From Alphaproteobacteria bacterium (GTDB lineage Bacteria > Pseudomonadota > Alphaproteobacteria > Acetobacterales > Acetobacteraceae), in contig JAAFHD010000106.1 in NCBI GenBank assembly GCA_013298245.1, positions 1-9,988 on the forward strand: 9,988 nucleotides of DNA, given 5' to 3'. Numbering within the stretch: the stretch's first letter is position 1; each line of letters opens with the position of its first letter. Under the pieces are notes generated by a model that saw nothing but the letters and a program-made list of their open reading frames with translations, was not told the origin of the DNA and ran no database searches. Below, one piece after another: positions 5,828 to 9,988 of this stretch. A program made the position numbers and the translations under genes.

Positions 5828-6385
5828 ATGGGTGATGCGCTGCTTGCCGAAAAGGCCGCGCTGCGGGCGCGCATGATGGTGTTGCGCGATGCGATTGTCG
5901 CACCCGATGCCGGCGCGGCACTGGCGCGGGTCGTTCTGGCCCAGGCACCCAAGGCCCCTACCCGCATCGCCGCCTTCTGGCCGATAGGGTCCGAAATCGA
6001 AACCCTCTCCACCATGACAAGCCTGCACGCCGCCGGCCACCAGCTGCTGCTGCCCGTCACCCCGCCACGCGGCCAGGCCCTGACTTTCCGCGCCTGGCAC
6101 CCCGGCGTTCCCATGGCGCCCGGCCGCTTCGGCACCCAACACCCCGCGAACGGCGCCGAGGCCACGCCCGAATGGCTGCTGGTTCCACTGCTGGCCTTCG
6201 ACGCGCTAGGCCACCGCCTGGGCTATGGCGGCGGCTACTACGACCGCACGCTGGCCACCCTGCCCGGCGCCCGCGCCGTGGGCCTGGCCTATGCCGCGCA
6301 GCAAATCCCGCGCGTGCCCGCAGGCCCGCGCGACATCCTGCTGCACGCGGTGGCCACCGAAGCCGCCTGGATCACTCCGGCCTGA
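5828..6385 (+). CDS. 5-formyltetrahydrofolate cyclo-ligase
   Basis: A 185-residue cytoplasmic enzyme (EC 6.3.3.2; YgfA/Fau/MTHFS family) that uses ATP to convert 5-formyltetrahydrofolate to 5,10-methenyltetrahydrofolate, returning a stored or inhibitory folate to one-carbon metabolism. The N-terminal helix LLAEKAALRARMMVLRDAI is typical. RIAAFWPIGSEIET (about 50-63) matches the substrate-binding strand, and LGYGGGYYDRTLA (about 134-146) is the hallmark glycine-rich ATP-binding signature, preceded by LLVPLLAFDALGHR. Length is normal. The start is ATG 5828, with GGGGAG at 5811-5816; longer in-frame starts back to 5711 would add atypical sequence. It follows zapA and 6S RNA as in many proteobacteria and may share 6S transcription. 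The last 14 bp overlap the convergent receptor gene. Confidence 0.95.
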   Translation: MGDALLAEKAALRARMMVLRDAIVAPDAGAALARVVLAQAPKAPTRIAAFWPIGSEIETLSTMTSLHAAGHQLLLPVTPPRGQALTFRAWHPGVPMAPGRFGTQHPANGAEATPEWLLVPLLAFDALGHRLGYGGGYYDRTLATLPGARAVGLAYAAQQIPRVPAGPRDILLHAVATEAAWITPA

Positions 6386-7310
6386 GATTCGCCCGGCGAA
6401 TCAACGCCGCCCACCGATCAGCATCCGCCACCAACCGCGCGCCCAGCGCCTCTGGCGCATCCTCCGTCGGCTCAATGCCCAGCGCGCCCAGCCGCTGCGC
6501 CACTTCCGGCACGCGCAACGCCGTCACCACCGCCGCATGCAGCCGCGCCACCGTCTCCGCCGCCATGCCCTTCGGCCCAAATATCCCGTGCCAACCCACC
6601 GCATCCGCCCCACGCAGCCCGGCCTCGGCAAAGGTGGGCACATCCGGCAACGCCGCCGCGCGCGTGGCGGATGACACCGTGATCCCGCGCAACCGCCCGG
6701 CCCGCACATGCTCCGTCACCGCGCCGATATTGATCATGACGCCCTGCAAGGACCCGCCCATCAAATCATTCAACGCCAGCGCGCCACCGCGATACGGCGC
6801 ATGCGTCCAGCTCACCTCGCCCGCATCCTGCAACACCTGCTGCAACAGATGCGACAGGCTGCCATTGCCCGGCGTGCCCACCGCCACCGCCTCGCGCTTC
6901 GCCAGTGCCACAAAGTCCGCCAGCGTCCGCACCGGGCTGCGATAATCCACCACGAATATCTGTGGAACAACACTGGCCTGCGCAATCGGCGTGATATCCG
7001 CCACCGTGTCAAACCCCAGCCGCGGAAACAGCGCCCGATTGATTGAAAGACTGTCCGACCCAGCGCCAATGGTCAGCCCATCCGGCCGCGCCCGCACCAC
7101 CGCCTCATAGCCGATGTTGGACCCCGCCCCGGGCAGGTTTTCCACCACCACAGGCTGGCCCAAGGCCGGCGCCATATGCCGCGCGAACAGCCGGGCCACG
7201 ATATCCTGGGACCCACCTGGTGCCACCGGCACAATCAGCCGCACAGGCCTGTCGGGCTGCGCCAAGGCGGGGGTGGCAAGGAAGCTGGCCAGCAGGCTGC
7301 GTCTGTTCAT
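6372..7310 (-). CDS. Bug/TctC-family tripartite tricarboxylate transporter substrate-binding protein
   Basis: A 312-residue periplasmic receptor, the second of this family in the window. It has a short signal peptide (MNRRSLLASFLATPALAQ, cleavage near residue 18). The mature N-terminus VRLIVPVAPGGSQDIVARLF carries the family P-x-x-P-G-G signature, followed by VVVENLPGAGSNIGYEAV and RPDGLTI, then THAPYRGGALALNDLMGG (the conserved PYRG loop) and the ALPDVPTFAEAG motif, all typical of TctC proteins. Three in-frame starts exist upstream; ATG 7310 is chosen because the signal peptide begins there, although its ribosome-binding site is weak. It shares few specific residues with the receptor at 182-1117 beyond family motifs, so it is not a recent tandem copy. 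No permease genes are adjacent. It diverges from the peroxiredoxin gene with 98 bp between, and overlaps the cyclo-ligase gene tail to tail. Confidence 0.93.
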   Translation of the reverse strand: MNRRSLLASFLATPALAQPDRPVRLIVPVAPGGSQDIVARLFARHMAPALGQPVVVENLPGAGSNIGYEAVVRARPDGLTIGAGSDSLSINRALFPRLGFDTVADITPIAQASVVPQIFVVDYRSPVRTLADFVALAKREAVAVGTPGNGSLSHLLQQVLQDAGEVSWTHAPYRGGALALNDLMGGSLQGVMINIGAVTEHVRAGRLRGITVSSATRAAALPDVPTFAEAGLRGADAVGWHGIFGPKGMAAETVARLHAAVVTALRVPEVAQRLGALGIEPTEDAPEALGARLVADADRWAALIRRANLRPE

Positions 7311-7408
7311 GCCACTGTAGATAGCGCCATTCCCCATCTTGTGGAAGTGATTTAGCGATGCCATCCTGTGGATACCGGCAATGCCCGCCGCGCATGGGAG
7401 AAACCCTT

Positions 7409-8038
7409 ATGACCCTCCAGCTTGGCCAGACCGCCCCCGATTTCACCGCCGACACCACCCAAGGCCGCATCCGCTTCCACGAATGGCTGGGCGGCCAATG
7501 GGCGGTTTTCTTCAGCCATCCCAAGGATTTCACCCCGGTCTGCACCACCGAATTCGGTGAAGCCGCCCGCCTGTCCGCCCAATTCGCCCAGCGGCACGCC
7601 AAGCTGATCGGCCTGTCGGTGGACAGCTTGAACCGCCACGCCGACTGGGCCGCCGACATCGCTGATACACAGGGCCATCGCGTACAATTTCCCATGATCG
7701 CCGACCCCGACCGCGCCATCGCCAACCGCTACGGCATGATCCACCCGGAGGCCGACCCGGCGCTGACCGTCCGCGCCCTCTTCATCATCGACCCCGCGAA
7801 AAAACTGCGCCTGTCCCTGACCTACCCACCCAGCACCGGCCGCAATTTCCAGGAAGTTCTGCGGGTTCTCGACAGCCTGCAACTGACCGACCGCGCCAAG
7901 GTGGCAACCCCGGTCAACTGGCAACCAGGCGAGCGCGCCATCATCATCCCCAGCCTGTCCGACGAAGACGCCCACGCCCGCTTCCCCCAAGGCTGGGACG
8001 CCGTGCGGCCATACCTGCGCTACGTCGAAGTGGCCTGA
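7409..8038 (+). CDS. 1-Cys (Prx6-type) peroxiredoxin
   Basis: A 209-residue cytoplasmic thiol peroxidase of the AhpC/TSA superfamily, Prx6 subgroup, which reduces hydrogen peroxide and organic hydroperoxides through a single catalytic cysteine. The active site reads SHPKDFTPVCTTEFGE, with peroxidatic Cys45 and Thr42; the matching Arg is in LTVRALFIIDP (Arg122). There is no other cysteine in the protein, so no resolving Cys: recycling must use an external thiol. The long C-terminal region (about 140-209, including TPVNWQPGERAIIIPSLSDEDA) is typical of the Prx6 subgroup and absent from short AhpC types. The start at ATG 7409 is set by GGGAG at 7396-7400; a 17-residue in-frame extension from 7358 is unlikely. 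The gene stands alone. I see no clear OxyR-type site in the 98-bp divergent region upstream. Confidence 0.95.
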   Translation: MTLQLGQTAPDFTADTTQGRIRFHEWLGGQWAVFFSHPKDFTPVCTTEFGEAARLSAQFAQRHAKLIGLSVDSLNRHADWAADIADTQGHRVQFPMIADPDRAIANRYGMIHPEADPALTVRALFIIDPAKKLRLSLTYPPSTGRNFQEVLRVLDSLQLTDRAKVATPVNWQPGERAIIIPSLSDEDAHARFPQGWDAVRPYLRYVEVA

Positions 8039-8047
8039 CTTTGGCGC

Positions 8048-8098
8048 CAAACAGCTTGACAATAAAGGCTTTATATCCTATACACGTCAAGCTGTTTG
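8048..8098. repeat. 13-bp perfect inverted repeat with a 25-bp spacer
   Basis: CAAACAGCTTGAC at 8048-8060 is the exact reverse complement of GTCAAGCTGTTTG at 8086-8098. The spacer holds a smaller dyad, ATAAAG-G-CTTTAT (8062-8074), and the left arm overlaps a 10-bp palindrome TTGGCGCCAA (8041-8050). The element starts ten bases after the peroxiredoxin stop. It is AT-rich compared with its surroundings. It could be a transcription terminator, but no T run follows on either strand; an operator or a small mobile-element remnant are the alternatives. The left arm carries the -35 box of the promoter-like sequence listed next. Confidence 0.75.
8056..8084 (+). promoter_or_regulatory. Strong sigma-70-like promoter inside the inverted repeat, no gene downstream
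   Basis: TTGACA (8056-8061), a perfect -35 consensus, is followed after exactly 17 bases by TATACA (8079-8084; four of six -10 matches). Predicted transcription starts near 8091, inside the right arm of the inverted repeat, and would run rightwards through the repeat units at 8149-8263 and then antisense into the desaturase gene. No protein-coding frame on the plus strand follows convincingly. A dimeric regulator on the two arms would cover both the -35 box and the start site. This is a sequence match only. Confidence 0.45.
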
Positions 8099-8148
8099 AC
8101 AACCGCATCTCCCCCGAAGCCAGCCCCACCAGGCGGCGCGCATGGCCA

Positions 8149-8186
8149 GGAAAGATAGTAATATGGTAAGGCAGTAAGGCATTTCC
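8149..8186. repeat. Intergenic repeat unit, copy 1 (three 8-bp GTAA boxes)
   Basis: The unit begins GGAAA and ends TTTCC, and between them has three back-to-back 8-mers ending in GTAA: GATAGTAA (8154-8161), TATGGTAA (8162-8169) and GGCAGTAA (8170-8177). A shorter copy follows 86 bp further on. The composition is clearly AT-richer than the flanking DNA. The unit could be a binding array for a regulator or a dispersed intergenic repeat; I cannot tell which from one window. Confidence 0.7.
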
Positions 8187-8234
8187 GGCCCCTCGGCCGC
8201 AGCCATCCGCACGCCACCATCGCAGCGCACACCC

Positions 8235-8263
8235 GGAAAGATAGTAAGGCAGTAAGGAATTCC
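8235..8263. repeat. Intergenic repeat unit, copy 2 (two 8-bp GTAA boxes)
   Basis: This is the same unit as at 8149 with the middle box missing: GGAAA, then GATAGTAA (8240-8247) and GGCAGTAA (8248-8255), then GGAATTCC (8256-8263), itself an 8-bp palindrome. Identity to copy 1 is exact through the two shared boxes. The loss or gain of exactly one 8-bp box suggests slippage or recombination within the array. It lies 36 bp beyond the stop codon of the minus-strand desaturase gene. Confidence 0.7.
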
Positions 8264-8298
8264 CACCCAGCCCGCGAATTTGTCGCAAGCTGCTCCAA

Positions 8299-9252
8299 CT
8301 ACGCGCGCCCACGCCCCCTGAGCGCCCGCCACACCTCCACCAACCCCACCGCCTGCTGGCGCAACCACCCACCGCCCACATAGGCCGCCGGCGCCGACGG
8401 ATCCCCCGTCCGCGGATAGGCCCGCCGGTTAAAATCCGCCGTCCCAAAAACCCAATCCCACACCGGCAACAACACGGCGTAGTTCTTCCCCTCCTGCCCC
8501 ACGCTCAGCACCCCATGGTGCAGCCGGTGGAACCTGGGCGAGACCACCAGCCTCTCCCCCACCGGCCCAAAATCCACCCGCGCATTCGCGTGGCTCAGGC
8601 TCTCCGCCAAGCGCAACACCATCAAAATAATGGGAAACTGCCCCGGCGGCACGCCAATCAACACCGCAATCCCGGAAACCCAGGCCGCCGCAATCACATC
8701 ATCCAGCACATGGTTGCGGTCATCGGTCCAAAACGTCATCGCCGTCTGCGCGTGATGGATCGAATGCAGCGCCCACCACCACTGGAACCGGTGCTGGAAC
8801 CGGTGCCGCCAATACTCGCCAAAGTCCAGAATCACGATGTAGATCGCCAGCGCCACCAGCGGCATCTCACGCAACACCGGAAACACCGTCTCCAGCGTCG
8901 GCGGCACCCAGCCTGAATCCGCGATCCACCCCTCAATCCGCGTCTGCATCGTGACGAACAGCACGAAGCCGATCATCGGCAACAGCCCAAGCCGCACCAG
9001 CAGTGTGTAGATCACATCCGTCCGCACCAGCCGCCCTGGCTGCGCCGGTTCCACCGGCCGCCACACCTCCAACGGCCGGCACACCAGATAGACCACCACC
9101 ACCTGCACCACGCCGAACACAAAAAAGTCCAGCCAATCAAAGGCGTCATCCGCCCATTGCATCAGCCCGGCCCAATAGAACACCGGCTGCACCGCAGTCT
9201 CGAACAGAAAGGCGGTCACCATCGCATAAAGATCGACCGCCCAATCCATCAT
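8299..9252 (-). CDS. Sterol desaturase / fatty acid hydroxylase family membrane protein
   Basis: A 317-residue integral membrane protein of the fatty acid hydroxylase superfamily, di-iron enzymes that hydroxylate or desaturate lipids such as sterols, carotenoids, fatty acids or ornithine lipids. The histidine clusters that bind the two irons are visible: HRFQH (150-154), HSIHH (163-167), SLSHANA (His221) and HRLHH (242-246). Hydrophobic segments at about 42-60, 80-102, 130-144 and 188-212 are the likely membrane spans. The C-terminal GTADFNRRAYPRTGD region is common in bacterial members. ATG 9252 overlaps the TGA of the upstream deacetylase-like gene (ATGA), so translation is probably coupled; ATG 9249 is the next codon and is an alternative. 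The stop is TAG at 8299-8301. The substrate cannot be read from the sequence; a hopanoid, carotenoid or membrane-lipid role is possible. Confidence 0.93.
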   Translation of the reverse strand: MMDWAVDLYAMVTAFLFETAVQPVFYWAGLMQWADDAFDWLDFFVFGVVQVVVVYLVCRPLEVWRPVEPAQPGRLVRTDVIYTLLVRLGLLPMIGFVLFVTMQTRIEGWIADSGWVPPTLETVFPVLREMPLVALAIYIVILDFGEYWRHRFQHRFQWWWALHSIHHAQTAMTFWTDDRNHVLDDVIAAAWVSGIAVLIGVPPGQFPIILMVLRLAESLSHANARVDFGPVGERLVVSPRFHRLHHGVLSVGQEGKNYAVLLPVWDWVFGTADFNRRAYPRTGDPSAPAAYVGGGWLRQQAVGLVEVWRALRGRGRA

Positions 9253-9983
9253 CCAATGCCACCTGGCGGCAACGGCGCAAAAGCAAAGCCGCGCGCGATC
9301 AACCCATCCAGCAGCGCATCAAAATTCCCGGCAAACGGCTCCTGCCGGCTGCGCACGCCCCAATGCATCACCAGCACCTCGCCATCGCGAATATTCGCCA
9401 GGTTCCGCCGCAACAACGCAGCATTCGGATGCGCCGCTGACGGCAGCTCATCCCCCAGAAAACCATTCGCCGTCCAACCCTGATGCCGCAGCCCACAGGC
9501 CGCCGCCATCTGCCTGGCCCCCGGCGTCACAATCCCCCCCGGCGCCCGCCACAACGGCAGCACCTGGGCATTCGGCACCATCGCCCGCAACGCCTCAATG
9601 GGCCGCGCCAGCTCGGCACACAGCCCGGCCTGGTCCAGCGTCTCGCCACCCTCATTGCGCCGCGACACATACCGCGTCCGCCCTGGCCCCACGTCGCCAG
9701 TAAAATACCAATGCCGCCAGGTATGCGTGGCAAACACATGCCCCTCGGCCGCCCGCGCCCGCCAGAACGGCGCCCAGGACGCCTCCAACTGCCGGTCCCC
9801 GCGATGCGTCGGTTCATTGGCGATGAACAGTGTGGAGCGCACACCACGCCGGCGCATCGCCTCCGCCAGCTGCTCCGCCTCACGCGACCAGCCGGTATCA
9901 ATCGTCAAGTAAACCGTGGCCCTGGACTGCGCGACCGCCGGTGCCGCCAACACCAGCCCCGCCAGCGCACGACGCCCGATCAA
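9249..9983 (-). CDS. Polysaccharide deacetylase-like (CE4/NodB-fold) protein, exported
   Basis: About 244 residues, with a signal-peptide-like start (RRALAGLVLAAPAVAQS) and a NodB-homology fold of the kind that removes acetyl groups from cell-surface polysaccharides using a bound metal. Motif 1 reads YLTIDTGW (Asp29) instead of the usual TFDDG: the second, metal-binding Asp is Thr30. Motif 2 is HTWRH (His87 and His91), motif 3 is RAPGG (Arg146), and the late histidine motif is VLVMHWG (His207). The protein is therefore a divergent member whose activity is uncertain. The start given is a TTG at 9983, only five bases from the window edge; the real start may lie beyond it, so the 5' end may be incomplete. 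The stop overlaps the desaturase start (ATGA), making a two-gene operon. Confidence 0.85.
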   Translation of the reverse strand: MIGRRALAGLVLAAPAVAQSRATVYLTIDTGWSREAEQLAEAMRRRGVRSTLFIANEPTHRGDRQLEASWAPFWRARAAEGHVFATHTWRHWYFTGDVGPGRTRYVSRRNEGGETLDQAGLCAELARPIEALRAMVPNAQVLPLWRAPGGIVTPGARQMAAACGLRHQGWTANGFLGDELPSAAHPNAALLRRNLANIRDGEVLVMHWGVRSRQEPFAGNFDALLDGLIARGFAFAPLPPGGIG

Positions 9984-9988
9984 GACCC

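Noticed and set aside
8149..8263. CRISPR array
   Set aside because: There are only two units, of different length (38 and 29 bp), with one intervening stretch and no cas genes.
8071..8447. Small minus-strand frames through the intergenic repeats
   Set aside because: They encode a repeated LPYY/LTIFPG pattern only because they read the DNA repeats, and they overlap the desaturase gene in other frames.

Overview
The window is a GC-rich, densely packed piece of chromosome, most likely from an alphaproteobacterium of the Acetobacteraceae (Roseomonas-like) type. Four things point that way: two orphan Bug/TctC-type periplasmic solute receptors, zapA followed by 6S RNA and then the 5-formyltetrahydrofolate cyclo-ligase gene (a classic proteobacterial order), a small coiled-coil gene directly before zapA, and codons strongly biased to G/C at the third position. 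The taxonomic call is inference from gene content; there is no rRNA or marker gene here.

Layout. Positions 1-182 hold the C-terminal end of an unidentified protein, coupled by a TGATG overlap to a TctC-type receptor (182-1117). A 632-residue RTX calcium-binding protein with a type I secretion-like C-terminus follows (1190-3088). Facing it on the minus strand is a GlxA-type regulator (DJ-1/PfpI plus AraC HTH, 3046-4050), which is divergent from a single-domain rhodanese (4111-4497). Next come a minus-strand conserved hypothetical gene (4484-4876) and, divergent from it, the housekeeping block: small coiled-coil protein (4924-5163), zapA (5166-5501), 6S RNA (about 5511-5675) and the cyclo-ligase (5828-6385). 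A second TctC-type receptor (6372-7310, minus) is divergent from a 1-Cys peroxiredoxin (7409-8038). The right end carries a minus-strand operon of a polysaccharide-deacetylase-like protein (9249-9983) and a sterol-desaturase-family membrane protein (8299-9252), joined by an ATGA overlap.

How the parts relate. The coiled-coil/zapA/6S/cyclo-ligase block is one functional neighbourhood (Z-ring assembly, RNA polymerase control, folate salvage). The GlxA regulator and rhodanese are probably a regulator-target pair. The two receptors have no tctA/tctB membrane genes nearby and must use permeases encoded elsewhere. All three convergent gene pairs that touch overlap at their 3' ends (43, 14 and 14 bp), leaving no room for a dedicated terminator.

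The most interesting non-coding stretch is 8039-8298. It contains a perfect 13-bp inverted repeat that encloses a good sigma-70-like promoter, and two copies of a short direct-repeat unit built from 8-bp-period boxes ending in GTAA. A perfect 11-bp inverted repeat also brackets the start region of the gene at 4876. I see no CRISPR array, insertion sequence, tRNA or rRNA, and no clearly novel multi-gene system; the new material is mainly in the intergenic architecture.
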